DNA from: Maribacter sp. HTCC2170
GTDB lineage: Bacteria; Bacteroidota; Bacteroidia; Flavobacteriales; Flavobacteriaceae
Assembly (NCBI RefSeq): GCF_000153165.2
Contig: NC_014472.1
Location: forward strand, 2,972,001-3,036,000
Direction: 5' to 3'
Length of the DNA stretch: 64,000 nt
The notes below the pieces were generated by a model, which worked only from the letters and a program-made list of their open reading frames with translations, was not told the origin of the DNA and searched no databases. The position numbers and the translations under genes were made by a program. This document shows positions 35,238 to 44,352 of the stretch, in pieces. Numbering within the stretch: the stretch's first letter is position 1; each line of letters opens with the position of its first letter.

Positions 35238-35684
35238 ATGCAAGATCTTAATTTTCCAGCATATGATTTTCGTCTCAAAAATAGCGAAAATAAAGTCTGG
35301 ATATTTGATGAAATCCGCAAAAAATTTGTGGTACTCCAACCTGAGGAATGGGTAAGACAACATGCCATTAAGTTTTTAATCCATGAAAAAAAATATCCCA
35401 AAAGTCATATTAACGTGGAGAAACAACTCAAAGTAAACAAAGTGGTCAAACGCTATGATATCGTAGTCTTTGATGTTGATGGAGGTATAAGGGTCTTGGT
35501 AGAATGCAAAGCACCAAATATAAAAATCAACCAAAAGACTTTTGATCAGATTGCACAATATAATATGCGATTGGGAGCAGAATATCTAATGGTAACCAAT
35601 GGTCTTGATCACTATTTTTGTAAAATGGACTATAGCGAAGAAAAATATCATTTTTTAGAACAAGTTCCTGATTTTAGCCGTTAA
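35238..35684 (+). CDS. solitary HsdR_N-type PD-(D/E)xK nuclease-fold protein
   Basis: 148 residues consisting only of the type I restriction enzyme R-subunit N-terminal domain. The nuclease-fold core is visible as RYDIVVFD (Asp about 75) followed by VLVECKAP (ECK near 93-95) and a downstream QIAQYN with conserved Gln. No helicase part, HsdM or HsdS is present. Such short proteins occur beside holA in many Bacteroidota by my recollection and are probably housekeeping. DNA cleavage or binding is possible from the fold but unproven. Confidence 0.85.
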   Translation: MQDLNFPAYDFRLKNSENKVWIFDEIRKKFVVLQPEEWVRQHAIKFLIHEKKYPKSHINVEKQLKVNKVVKRYDIVVFDVDGGIRVLVECKAPNIKINQKTFDQIAQYNMRLGAEYLMVTNGLDHYFCKMDYSEEKYHFLEQVPDFSR

Positions 35685-35696
35685 TTTGCAAGCGTT

Positions 35697-36698
35697 TTGA
35701 AAATAGCAGTTGTTATACTTAATTGGAATGGAGAGGTTCTTTTGGAAAGATACCTGCCCTCTGTGATGAAGTACTCCAAAGACGCTGATATCTATTTGGC
35801 AGATAATGCTTCAACCGATGGCTCCATTGCTTTTGTCAAAAAAAACCACCCTTCGATAAAGATTATTGAAAACGAACAAAATGGCGGCTTCGCCAAAGGT
35901 TACAATGACGCCTTAAAGCATGTTGAAGCAGACATTTATTGTCTCTTGAATTCCGATGTAAAGGTCACTGAAAATTGGTTGACCCCAATCAAAGAAACCT
36001 TTGCCGAGAACAGCACTATATCTATAGTACAACCAAAAATACTGGACCTTTTACGTAAGGATCATTTTGAATACGCGGGAGCAGCTGGTGGTTTTATTGA
36101 TGAATTAGGCTACCCTTTTTGCAGGGGTCGTATTTTTCAGGAACTGGAAAAAGATTCAGGTCAGTATGATGATATCAGGGAGATTTTTTGGGCAACCGGG
36201 GCCTGCATGTTCATAAAAAGTGAGGTTTACTGGAACCTGAATGGGTTTGATGAAGATTATTTTGCCCACCAGGAAGAAATTGATCTTTGCTGGAGAGCAA
36301 AAAATGCAGGACATAAAGTCTACTACGTAGGCCTGTCCAAGGTTTATCATTTAGGAGGCTCTACCCTAAGTAATATGAATCCTAAAAAAACATATTTAAA
36401 TTTTAGAAATTCACTATTTTCAATTACAAAGAACCTACCTAGACGAAAAGCATTTTTAATAATTTTTCTAAGGTTGGTCCTTGACGGTATTGCCGGGATT
36501 CGATTTATTTTCCAGTTTAGGGCTAAGCATTGTTTTGCTATAATAAAAGCCCATTTGAACTTTTATGCCCAATTTGGAAAAATGTACAAAAAACGAGAAA
36601 AGAGTAACTTTATAAAAAAATACGGCTTAATAAAATCCATTGTTTGGTCTCATTACGTAGATGGAATAAAGAATTTTAACATTTTAGTAAAAGATTAA
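35697..36698 (+). CDS. family 2 glycosyltransferase
   Basis: 333 residues. The GT-A fold begins IAVVILNWNGEVLLERYL, with the nucleotide-binding ADNASTDGS and the metal motif in LLNSDVKV (near 83). Substrate loop GFDEDYFAHQEEIDLCWRA is typical of rhamnosyl-like GT2 enzymes, and a hydrophobic C-terminal segment (about 255-275) suggests membrane association. The start is TTG at 35697 because the conserved N-terminus begins there and no ATG precedes it. It lies 12 bp after the HsdR_N-type gene, probably cotranscribed. Sugar and acceptor unknown. Confidence 0.9.
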   Translation: MKIAVVILNWNGEVLLERYLPSVMKYSKDADIYLADNASTDGSIAFVKKNHPSIKIIENEQNGGFAKGYNDALKHVEADIYCLLNSDVKVTENWLTPIKETFAENSTISIVQPKILDLLRKDHFEYAGAAGGFIDELGYPFCRGRIFQELEKDSGQYDDIREIFWATGACMFIKSEVYWNLNGFDEDYFAHQEEIDLCWRAKNAGHKVYYVGLSKVYHLGGSTLSNMNPKKTYLNFRNSLFSITKNLPRRKAFLIIFLRLVLDGIAGIRFIFQFRAKHCFAIIKAHLNFYAQFGKMYKKREKSNFIKKYGLIKSIVWSHYVDGIKNFNILVKD

Positions 36699-36699
36699 C

Positions 36700-36707
36700 T
36701 AATTTTG
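36700..36707 (+). promoter_or_regulatory. possible -7 box for the OmpA-family lipoprotein gene
   Basis: TAATTTTG lies right after the glycosyltransferase stop, giving a leader near 95 nt. The -33 region reads TTTT instead of TTTG. The same arrangement occurs before the paralogous gene at 44.35 kb. Confidence 0.35.
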
Positions 36708-36805
36708 CAGAATACCAAGGATTCTAATTGTATAATTTTACAGATTGATTAGAGTTAATTACTGGTTTTTATTATTATCACAAGTTATATATACATCACA
36801 TTATT

Positions 36806-37657
36806 ATGAAAAAAATTATTTTAGGTTGTTTGGGAGTGACAATGTTATTGTCCTCATGCGTATCACAAAAGAAATATGCTGATTTAGAGGCCCAACATAA
36901 AGAGGCTCAAGATTTATTGAATTCTGCAACAGTTAAATTGAACAGTTGTTTGGAAGACAAAGCAACCGCAACTTCGAGATTACAGACTTTAGAAGATCAA
37001 AATGCATTTTTAAAGGCCAATAACCAAGAGTTGATCAACAACATGGGTAATTTGACTACACTTACTACTAAGGGTGCTGAGAACCTTGAAAAATCTTTAG
37101 AGAGTCTACAAGAAAAAGACCTTACAATAAGAAAGTTGCAAAACGCAATAACCCGCCGAGATTCTGTTAACCTTTCATTGGTTCAGAGCTTAAAAGGTGT
37201 TCTTGGCAATTTAGATGATGAGGATATCGAAATCAGTGTTGAAAAAGGTGTTGTTTTTGTTTCTATCTCGGATAAGTTATTGTTTAGTAGTGGAAGCTAC
37301 AATATAACAAGTAGAGCCAAAGAAATTTTAGGTAAAGTTGCCAAAGTAGTTAACAACAAGCCTGATTTTGAATTTATGGTTGAAGGACACACTGATGATG
37401 TTCCTTACAGAAAAGGAGTTTTATTGGATAACTGGGATTTAAGTGCTAAAAGAGCTACTGCTGTTGTTCGAATTTTACAGAATGATTATGGTGTAGACCC
37501 TAAGCGTATGACTGCGGCAGGTAGAGCCGAGTTCGTTCCAGTATCACAAACTCAAAAATCCAAGAATAGAAGAACTAGAATCGTTGTATTACCGAAAATA
37601 GATCAGTTCTATAGTATGATTGAAGAGGGCATGAAAGATCCTGCTATCAATAACTAA
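36806..37657 (+). CDS. OmpA-family peptidoglycan-binding lipoprotein
   Basis: 283 residues. Lipoprotein signal with lipobox LSSC (Cys about 18). Residues 25-125 are a coiled-coil-like helical spacer. The OmpA domain (about 145-270) has the peptidoglycan-binding signature: GHTDDVPY near 195, then NWDLSAKRATAVVRIL and RTRIVVLP. It should tether the outer membrane to the cell wall. A clear terminator follows. A second, degenerate copy of the same architecture lies at 44353-45129. Confidence 0.92.
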   Translation: MKKIILGCLGVTMLLSSCVSQKKYADLEAQHKEAQDLLNSATVKLNSCLEDKATATSRLQTLEDQNAFLKANNQELINNMGNLTTLTTKGAENLEKSLESLQEKDLTIRKLQNAITRRDSVNLSLVQSLKGVLGNLDDEDIEISVEKGVVFVSISDKLLFSSGSYNITSRAKEILGKVAKVVNNKPDFEFMVEGHTDDVPYRKGVLLDNWDLSAKRATAVVRILQNDYGVDPKRMTAAGRAEFVPVSQTQKSKNRRTRIVVLPKIDQFYSMIEEGMKDPAINN

Positions 37658-37677
37658 TAAGAAATATTAGAAATTTG

Positions 37678-37708
37678 AAACCGCACTTTTTTAAGTGCGG
37701 TTTTTTTT
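37678..37708 (+). terminator. intrinsic terminator after the OmpA-family gene
   Basis: AAACCGCACTT (37678-37688) pairs perfectly with AAGTGCGGTTT (37693-37703) around TTTT, followed by further T. It may also serve the convergent minus-strand YrdC-family gene ending at 37717. Confidence 0.88.
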
Positions 37709-37716
37709 ATCCTTTT

Positions 37717-38337
37717 TTAGAAGATATCTATTGCCCCCTTGCCTTCACGTACAACCTCTACTTCGTCTTGTGAAAGATCAATTACTGTTGAGGCAATATT
37801 GCCACCATAACCTCCATCAATAACTACATCAACAATATTACCCCATTTTTCATGAATAAGCTCTGGGTCGGTAGTATATTCCAACACTTCATCTTCATCA
37901 TGTATAGACGTAGATACAATAGGGTTTCCAAGCTCTTGAACCAATGTTTTAGGAATTGAATTATTTGGCACCCTAATACCAATAGTCTTTTTCTTTTTAA
38001 AAACCTTAGGTAAACTATTACTGCCTGGAAGAATAAAGGTATAAGGTCCAGGAAGTGCCCTTTTTAATATTTTGAATACAGAGGTATCAATCTGACGAAC
38101 ATAGTCTGAAAGATTACTTAAATCCGCACAAACAAAGGACCAATTTGCCTTTTCAAGTTTGATTCCTTTGATTCGCGCCAATTTTTCCAATGCACGGGTA
38201 TTGGTAATATCACAGCCCAAACTATATACCGTATCTGTAGGGTATATTATTAAACCTCCTTTTCTAAGCGATTGTACCACTCTTGAAATCGCTTTTGGAT
38301 TAGGGTTCTCTTGATATATTTTTATAAACTCGGCCAA
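37717..38337 (-). CDS. YrdC/Sua5/YciO-family threonylcarbamoyl-AMP synthase-like protein
   Basis: 206 residues of a single YrdC domain. The N-terminal GGLIIYPTDTVYSLGCD (about 27-43) forms the nucleotide pocket, and LPGPYTFIL plus IGIRVPN are conserved. TsaC/Sua5 makes threonylcarbamoyl-AMP for the t6A modification of tRNAs decoding ANN. The sequence leans toward the YciO branch, in which that activity is weak or uncertain, so a gene symbol is withheld. It starts 10 bp after the upstream helicase stop, so the two form a transcript. Confidence 0.85.
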   Translation of the reverse strand: MAEFIKIYQENPNPKAISRVVQSLRKGGLIIYPTDTVYSLGCDITNTRALEKLARIKGIKLEKANWSFVCADLSNLSDYVRQIDTSVFKILKRALPGPYTFILPGSNSLPKVFKKKKTIGIRVPNNSIPKTLVQELGNPIVSTSIHDEDEVLEYTTDPELIHEKWGNIVDVVIDGGYGGNIASTVIDLSQDEVEVVREGKGAIDIF

Positions 38338-38347
38338 ATTTTCTTTT

Positions 38348-40678
38348 TTAGGAAGAAATTATTTCCAATTTAGCAAAACGTAATAACAATTTCTTAATAT
38401 CACCTTTATCAAATTGGATTTCAGCTTTTTTATCATTTCCCAAACCTTCTATTTTTATAACCACTCCCCTACCAAATCTGGTATGGTTTACAAGACTACC
38501 CTCCGCAAGGTTGGGATCAATGGTATTTGTATTTCCGATAGGCTTTGACAACTCTGGTTTCAATTTTCTTAGTTTTCGCAGTTGAGACTCACTAGGCCTG
38601 CCAGCCACTGGAGGAGTGCCTTTTTTTGGCTTTATTTGTCGCAGCTTGCTTTTATCCACGTCACCAAAAATATCAGTATCAATCAAAGATTTATACCGGT
38701 AAGAATTGTCTATAGGGGTTAGATTTTCAATATATTTTTTATCTATTTCCTCTATAAAACGACTTGGTTCTGCATCTATTAATTTACCCCATCGATATCT
38801 ATTCTGGGTATAAGTAAGATAAGCTTGTTTCTCTGCTCGTGTTAAAGCAACATAAAACAATCTGCGTTCCTCTTCCAATTCACTACGTGTGTTCATGCTC
38901 ATTGCCGACGGAAAAAGATCCTCTTCCATACCCACGATGTATACATATGGAAACTCTAATCCTTTTGCCAAATGAATGGTCATTAACGCCACTCGGTCAT
39001 CATCCCCCATATCCTTGTCCATATCTGTTGCCAGAGCCACATCTTCAAGAAATTCTGAAATATTACCAGTGGCATCTGCCAATTCTTTTTGTCCTTCAAC
39101 AAAATCCTTAATACCATTGAGCAATTCTTCAACGTTCTCCATTCGTCCAATACCTTCAGGAGTACCATCTTTTTTGAATTCAAGTAAAATTCCAGATTTT
39201 TTCGCAACATGTTCGGCCAAAGTAAAAGCATCATTACTTTCACCCATGATTTGAAAACTCTTTATCATTGTCACAAAATCTTCCAGTTTCCGCTTTGTGC
39301 CAGAGTTGATTTTAAGATTAATACGATCTAGGTTTTCGATTACCTCGAATATAGATCTACCGTAATGATTTGCGGCCACAACAAGTTTATCTACCGTTGT
39401 TTGACCTATACCCCTTGCAGGAAAATTAATAACCCGTTTTAACGCTTCTTCATCCTTGGTATTAATCACCAAACGTAAATAAGAAAGTACATCTTTTATT
39501 TCCTTGCGCTGGTAAAAAGATAATCCACCATAAATACGATAAGGAATATCACGCTTTCGTAAGGCGTCTTCCATTGCCCTGGACTGGGAATTGGTTCTAT
39601 ACAAAATCGCAAATTCACCATTGAGTAACTGGTTTTGCATTTTGTTCTCAAAAATTGAACCTGCCACGAACCTACCCTCTTCGGCATCAGTAATACTTCT
39701 ATGTACTTTGATCGCTGGCCCATCGTCATTTTCAGTCCATACCACCTTCTCCAATTGGTTCTTGTTCTTCGCTATTATAGAGTTAGCGGCATTTACAATA
39801 TTCTTAGTTGAGCGATAATTTTGCTCCAGCCTATACATGCCCACATTTTCATAATCACGTTGAAAATTAAGAATGTTACTAATGTTCGCTCCTCTGAAAG
39901 AATAAATACTCTGCGCATCATCGCCAACAACACAAATGTTATGATAACGATCTGCAAGAGCCTTGACAATCAAATATTGGGAATGGTTGGTATCTTGGTA
40001 CTCATCTACTAGTATATATCTAAACCTATCCTGATATTTCATTAATACTTCAGGGTGGCGGTTCAATAATTCATTCGTGCGCAATAATAGGTCGTCAAAA
40101 TCCATTGCACCTGCTTTAAAGCAGCGATCTACATAGTGCTGGTAAATTTCCCCTAACCTAGGTCTTTTAGCCATGGCATCCGCTTCAACCAATTCTGGAT
40201 TTTGCATATATGCCTTAACGGTAATCAAACTGTTTTTATAGGACGATATACGATTCTGTACTTGCTTGTATTTATAAATATCCTTGTCAAGACCCATTTC
40301 CTTGATAATAGACGCTATCAAGCGTTGAGAGTCCTGGGTATCATAAATTGTAAAATTGCTTGGATAACCCAATTTATCACCATCAAACCTCAAGAGTTTT
40401 GCAAAAACTGAATGGAAAGTACCCATCCAAAGGTTTTTCGCTTCTGAAGAACCCACAATCTCTGCAATTCGCTTTTTCATTTCACGGGCTGCCTTATTAG
40501 TGAAGGTCAGCGCAAGAATATTGAATGAATCAACCCCCTGTGCCATCAAATGGGCAATACGATAGGTCAACACCCTGGTTTTTCCTGAACCAGCGCCAGC
40601 AATTACCATTAATGGTCCGTCTTTGTGTAGGACCGGTGCTTTTTGAGCATCATTTAATTCATCAAGAAAATTCTTCAA
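38348..40678 (-). CDS. UvrD/PcrA-type superfamily 1 DNA helicase
   Basis: 776 residues when started at TTG 40678 (an upstream TTG at 40711 is in frame; the conserved N-terminus FLDELNDAQKAPV favours the later one). Motifs: Q-motif LNDAQ, Walker A AGAGSGKT, motif Ia TFTNKAA, Walker B VDEYQDTN, QNYRS, and motif VI VALTRAEKQAYLTY. The C-terminal 45 residues form the Tudor-like domain (HTRFGRGVVIKIEGLG). It should unwind DNA 3'-5' in excision and mismatch repair and in clearing RNA polymerase or recombinase. Cotranscribed with the YrdC-family gene. Confidence 0.92.
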   Translation of the reverse strand: MKNFLDELNDAQKAPVLHKDGPLMVIAGAGSGKTRVLTYRIAHLMAQGVDSFNILALTFTNKAAREMKKRIAEIVGSSEAKNLWMGTFHSVFAKLLRFDGDKLGYPSNFTIYDTQDSQRLIASIIKEMGLDKDIYKYKQVQNRISSYKNSLITVKAYMQNPELVEADAMAKRPRLGEIYQHYVDRCFKAGAMDFDDLLLRTNELLNRHPEVLMKYQDRFRYILVDEYQDTNHSQYLIVKALADRYHNICVVGDDAQSIYSFRGANISNILNFQRDYENVGMYRLEQNYRSTKNIVNAANSIIAKNKNQLEKVVWTENDDGPAIKVHRSITDAEEGRFVAGSIFENKMQNQLLNGEFAILYRTNSQSRAMEDALRKRDIPYRIYGGLSFYQRKEIKDVLSYLRLVINTKDEEALKRVINFPARGIGQTTVDKLVVAANHYGRSIFEVIENLDRINLKINSGTKRKLEDFVTMIKSFQIMGESNDAFTLAEHVAKKSGILLEFKKDGTPEGIGRMENVEELLNGIKDFVEGQKELADATGNISEFLEDVALATDMDKDMGDDDRVALMTIHLAKGLEFPYVYIVGMEEDLFPSAMSMNTRSELEEERRLFYVALTRAEKQAYLTYTQNRYRWGKLIDAEPSRFIEEIDKKYIENLTPIDNSYRYKSLIDTDIFGDVDKSKLRQIKPKKGTPPVAGRPSESQLRKLRKLKPELSKPIGNTNTIDPNLAEGSLVNHTRFGRGVVIKIEGLGNDKKAEIQFDKGDIKKLLLRFAKLEIISS

Positions 40679-40807
40679 TACAATTATTTTTTGGACCGTG
40701 AATTTAGCCAATATTCAGCGCATCCTAAAATCATCACTTAATAATTATGAACAATGTGAATCGATAATAAGGGGAATTTGAATATATTTAAAGGATAATA
40801 TTCAAGA

Positions 40808-41350
40808 ATGTCTCTATCCATTAAGTCTACACTGTTAATTACCATTGTTTTTTGTTTGACAATATCCGCCCAAGAAAAAAAAGCAGGGCCTATAATTACT
40901 GATTTTGGTCAGGTGTGGGAAATAACAAATCCTGAATTCAAAGTAGACCCTTCCAAAGAATATAAGGCAGTCTTTGACATTATGAACTCGCCTACTGACA
41001 CTTCTAAAATAAATTCATCTATAGAAACGGCCGCTCGTTTTTTGAATATGCATGCGCAGAGTGGAGTGCCGTTAAGTAATTTGAAATTTGTTCTGGTTGT
41101 TCATAATAAAGCTTCAAAGGACATTATTAGCAATGAGGCATATAACAAAAGATTTGGAGTCCAGAATCCAAATTATGATTTAATAAACGCTTTAATGAAT
41201 GCTGGTGGACAGGTTATTTTTTGTGGACAATCATCTATATCAAGGGGTTTTCCAAAAGAAGAATTAATTGACGGAGTTCAAATGTCACTATCTGCCATGA
41301 CCGCATTGATTCACTTTCAAGATAAAGATTACAGACTGATTAAATTTTAA
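40808..41350 (+). CDS. secreted DsrE-family protein
   Basis: 180 residues with a signal peptide (about 1-21, TISAQ). The body has the DsrE/YchN alpha-beta fold: KAVFDIM, then ETAARFLNMHAQSGV, LKFVLVVHN and a terminal MSLSAMTALIHFQDKDYRLI. The cysteine near residue 139 (VIFCGQS) is where sulfur-handling relatives carry reactive cysteines. Family members take part in sulfur transfer or trimeric complexes; this exported type is uncharacterised. It is followed 11 bp later by an M20D hydrolase, probably in one transcript. Confidence 0.85.
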   Translation: MSLSIKSTLLITIVFCLTISAQEKKAGPIITDFGQVWEITNPEFKVDPSKEYKAVFDIMNSPTDTSKINSSIETAARFLNMHAQSGVPLSNLKFVLVVHNKASKDIISNEAYNKRFGVQNPNYDLINALMNAGGQVIFCGQSSISRGFPKEELIDGVQMSLSAMTALIHFQDKDYRLIKF

Positions 41351-41361
41351 ATTAAATACTT

Positions 41362-42636
41362 ATGAGTAAATATGTTAGCATGGTCCTGCTCCTTTTTGGA
41401 AGCTTTGCCATGGCGCAGGGTTATGGCCTTGACAAGGATTTTTCTGCTATCGAAAGCAATGTTGTTGAATGGAGAAGATATTTTCATCAAAACCCAGAAT
41501 TGTCCAATCGAGAATTCAAAACTGCGGAAAAGATTGCCGAACATCTGAAATCTTTGGGAATTGAAGTACAAACAGGGGTTGCCCATACAGGGGTTGTTGG
41601 TATCTTAAAAGGAAAGCAATCTGGCAAAGTAGTTGCCCTAAGGGCAGATATTGATGCCCTTCCTGTATATGAACGAAATGATTTACCATATAAATCAACT
41701 GTAACCTCCGAATTTTTAGGAGAAAAAGTTGGAGTTATGCACGCCTGCGGACATGATACCCATATTGCCATTTTAATGGGTGTTGCAGAAGTGCTTTCAA
41801 AAAACAAGGATAAAATTAAAGGAACCGTGAAATTCATATTTCAACCTGCAGAGGAAGGTGCACCTCCTGGAGAAGAAGGTGGCGCTGAACTAATGGTTAA
41901 AGAAGGAGTGTTGGAGAACCCAAAAGTCGATGCCATTTTTGGTTTACATATAAACTCGGCAACTCCCGTGGGCTATATTGGTTATAAACCTGGCGGAACT
42001 ATGGCGGCAGTTAATAGTTTTGATATCAAGGTAAAAGGGAAACAAACCCATGGTTCACAGCCATGGTCGGGTGTTGACCCTATTTTAATAAGTGCAAAGA
42101 TTATTGATGGACTACAGACTATTATCAGTAGAGAAGCCAAACTAACAAATGAAGCGGCCGTTATTTCCATTGGGAAAATTTCAGGTGGTGTGCGTTCCAA
42201 TATTATTCCTGAATCTGTAGATATGATAGGAACCCTTCGCACTTTGGATAACGGAATGAAAGAAATGATTCAAAGACGAATGAAGGAGATGGTAGCCACT
42301 ATTGCTAAAGCCTATGGTGGGGAAGCCAATTTATCTTTTAGGCTGGGTTATCCCATTACTTACAATGATGAGAGATTAGTAGAACAAATGTTGCCAAGTA
42401 TCCAAAGAGTGGCCGGGCCCGATAAAGTAAAGCTTATAAAAGCAACTACGGGAGCCGAGGATTTCTCATTCTTTCAGGAGAAAATACCTGGCTTCTATTT
42501 CTTTCTAGGAGGAATGACGCCCGGTAACACTACTCCGTTTCCACATCACACTCCAGATTTCTTAATTGATGACAGCGGACTATTACTAGGAGTAAAAACA
42601 CTTACAGAATTAAGTTTAGACTATTTGAATCAATAA
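41362..42636 (+). CDS. exported M20D amidohydrolase/peptidase
   Basis: 424 residues, signal peptide about 1-19. Metal-binding motifs: HACGHDTH (about 129-136), the PAEEGAPPG glutamate pair near 166, and GAEDFSFF near 370. A dimerisation domain lies between about 210 and 320. The family includes hippurate hydrolase, N-acyl-amino-acid deacylase and IAA-conjugate hydrolases; export suggests peptide or N-acyl amide scavenging. Cotranscription with the upstream DsrE-like gene is likely. Confidence 0.9.
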   Translation: MSKYVSMVLLLFGSFAMAQGYGLDKDFSAIESNVVEWRRYFHQNPELSNREFKTAEKIAEHLKSLGIEVQTGVAHTGVVGILKGKQSGKVVALRADIDALPVYERNDLPYKSTVTSEFLGEKVGVMHACGHDTHIAILMGVAEVLSKNKDKIKGTVKFIFQPAEEGAPPGEEGGAELMVKEGVLENPKVDAIFGLHINSATPVGYIGYKPGGTMAAVNSFDIKVKGKQTHGSQPWSGVDPILISAKIIDGLQTIISREAKLTNEAAVISIGKISGGVRSNIIPESVDMIGTLRTLDNGMKEMIQRRMKEMVATIAKAYGGEANLSFRLGYPITYNDERLVEQMLPSIQRVAGPDKVKLIKATTGAEDFSFFQEKIPGFYFFLGGMTPGNTTPFPHHTPDFLIDDSGLLLGVKTLTELSLDYLNQ

Positions 42637-42724
42637 ATTATTGATAATATTCATTTGAAAGTTGAAGGTGAATTGTAATTTGCCTTCAACTTTTTACTTT
42701 TATAAGAATAATTAAAATTTTTAC

Positions 42725-44299
42725 ATGAATGCTTTTCTTGACATTTTAGGAAGTATAGCTTGGTGGGGATGGATATTAATATTTCTTATTATCATAGCAA
42801 TCAGAGATATCTTTTTTCAAAAATCCCATACGATTTCGCATAATTTCCCGATTGTTGGTCATTTACGATATTGGCTTGAAAGCATAGGGCCTGAAATGAG
42901 ACAATATTTTGTTGCCAATAACAGAGAGGAATTGCCTTTCAATCGAATTGAGAGGGGATGGATTTATGCTTCTGCCAAAAAAGAAAACAATTATGAGGGC
43001 TTTGGTACAGATCGCGATATTTACGCCCATCAGCATATTTTTGTAAAGAACCAGATGATGGCATTCAAAATCGGTGCTAATCACCCTAATATCAAAGACA
43101 AAACGTTTGTTCCCTGTGCAAAAGTTATTGGAAGTTATAATAAACGTGAAAAACCGTATAGGCCAGCTTCTGCAATAAATGTGTCTGCGATGAGTTTTGG
43201 TTCTCTTTCCGCTGCCGCTGTGGAAGCCTTGAACAAAGGTGTGGAAAAAGCGGGTGCTTATCATAATACCGGTGAAGGTGGCCTCTCACCTTACCACCAA
43301 AAAGGAGGTGATGTTATTTTTCATTTTGGGACAGGGTATTTCGGTGTTCGTTCTAAAGACGGAAATTTTTCAATGGAAAAAATGAAAATCCTTGTTGATG
43401 AGAATCCTTGTATCAAGGCTATCGAGATTAAATTGTCCCAGGGTGCCAAGCCTGGTAAAGGAGGTGTTTTACCTGGAGCAAAAATAACCAAACAAATAGC
43501 TGAAATAAGAGGTGTTGAAATAGGTAAGGATGTCCTCTCCCCTGCTACCCATAAAGCCTTTGACACCATTCCTGAATTGATGCAGCTCATTGAGGATATT
43601 GCCGAACAAACTGGATTACCTGTAGGTATCAAAGGAGCTATTGGTAAATTGGACCAATGGGAAGAACTAGCTGAATTAATGCTTAAAACCGGAAAAGGTC
43701 CGGATTTTATAACTGTTGATGGCGGTGAAGGTGGCACAGGTGCTGCACCACCAAGTTTTGCCGACCATGTTTCCTTGCCTTGGGTATATGGTTTTTCTTG
43801 TCTATATAAATTATTTCAGGATAAAAAGCTTACAAATAGGGTTGTTTTCATAGGAAGTGGTAAACTGGGGTTTCCTGCCAAAGCGGCAATGGCATTTGCT
43901 ATGGGTATTGATTGCATAAATGTTGCCCGTGAAGCAATGATGAGCATAGGATGTATTCAAGCACAGATATGTCATACAAACCGCTGTCCAACCGGAATAG
44001 CCACCCAAAGCAAATGGCTACAAAAAGGAATTGATATTCCTCTAAAATCTGACCGTTTGGCCCAATATTTTAAAACCTTTAGAAAGGAATTATTGGAAAT
44101 AACACATGCTGCCGGATACGAACATCCGTGCCAGTTCACAATGAACGATATTCAAGTTAATGTTGATGATGATTACCTTCACGGAGATTTACAGACAACT
44201 TATGGTTATGAAAAGCGAAAAGTTCCATTTACCAACATGCAAAAACTTTATGATTGTAGGTATTTAGGCGGAAAGGATTTTAAACAAATACATGAATAG
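42725..44299 (+). CDS. membrane-anchored FMN-binding glutamate synthase-like protein
   Basis: 524 residues. One N-terminal transmembrane helix (about 10-32) precedes the FMN-binding TIM barrel of the glutamate synthase large subunit: ASAINVSAMSFGSLS, NTGEGGLSPYH, IEIKLSQGAKPGKGG, DGGEGGTGAAP and VFIGSGKLGFPAKA. Cysteines C410, C416 and C421 (pattern CxxxxxCxxxxCP) can hold a 3Fe-4S cluster. No glutaminase domain exists, so this is a stand-alone synthase domain of unknown donor. Family members are widespread and mostly uncharacterised. Confidence 0.9.
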   Translation: MNAFLDILGSIAWWGWILIFLIIIAIRDIFFQKSHTISHNFPIVGHLRYWLESIGPEMRQYFVANNREELPFNRIERGWIYASAKKENNYEGFGTDRDIYAHQHIFVKNQMMAFKIGANHPNIKDKTFVPCAKVIGSYNKREKPYRPASAINVSAMSFGSLSAAAVEALNKGVEKAGAYHNTGEGGLSPYHQKGGDVIFHFGTGYFGVRSKDGNFSMEKMKILVDENPCIKAIEIKLSQGAKPGKGGVLPGAKITKQIAEIRGVEIGKDVLSPATHKAFDTIPELMQLIEDIAEQTGLPVGIKGAIGKLDQWEELAELMLKTGKGPDFITVDGGEGGTGAAPPSFADHVSLPWVYGFSCLYKLFQDKKLTNRVVFIGSGKLGFPAKAAMAFAMGIDCINVAREAMMSIGCIQAQICHTNRCPTGIATQSKWLQKGIDIPLKSDRLAQYFKTFRKELLEITHAAGYEHPCQFTMNDIQVNVDDDYLHGDLQTTYGYEKRKVPFTNMQKLYDCRYLGGKDFKQIHE

Positions 44300-44301
44300 G
44301 T

Positions 44302-44309
44302 TAATTTTG
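44302..44309 (+). promoter_or_regulatory. possible -7 box for the degenerate OmpA paralogue
   Basis: TAATTTTG, 3 bp after the preceding stop, about 43 bp before ATG 44353. A TTTT run 20 bp upstream replaces the -33 TTTG, as at 36.7 kb. Confidence 0.35.
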
Positions 44310-44352
44310 TCAAAATACAGTTTACAATAAAAACAGAAAACGAATAATATTT

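Noticed and set aside
35238-35684. Possible type I restriction-modification system
   Set aside because: Only the R-subunit N-terminal domain exists; no HsdM, HsdS or helicase part is nearby, so it is listed as a solitary protein.
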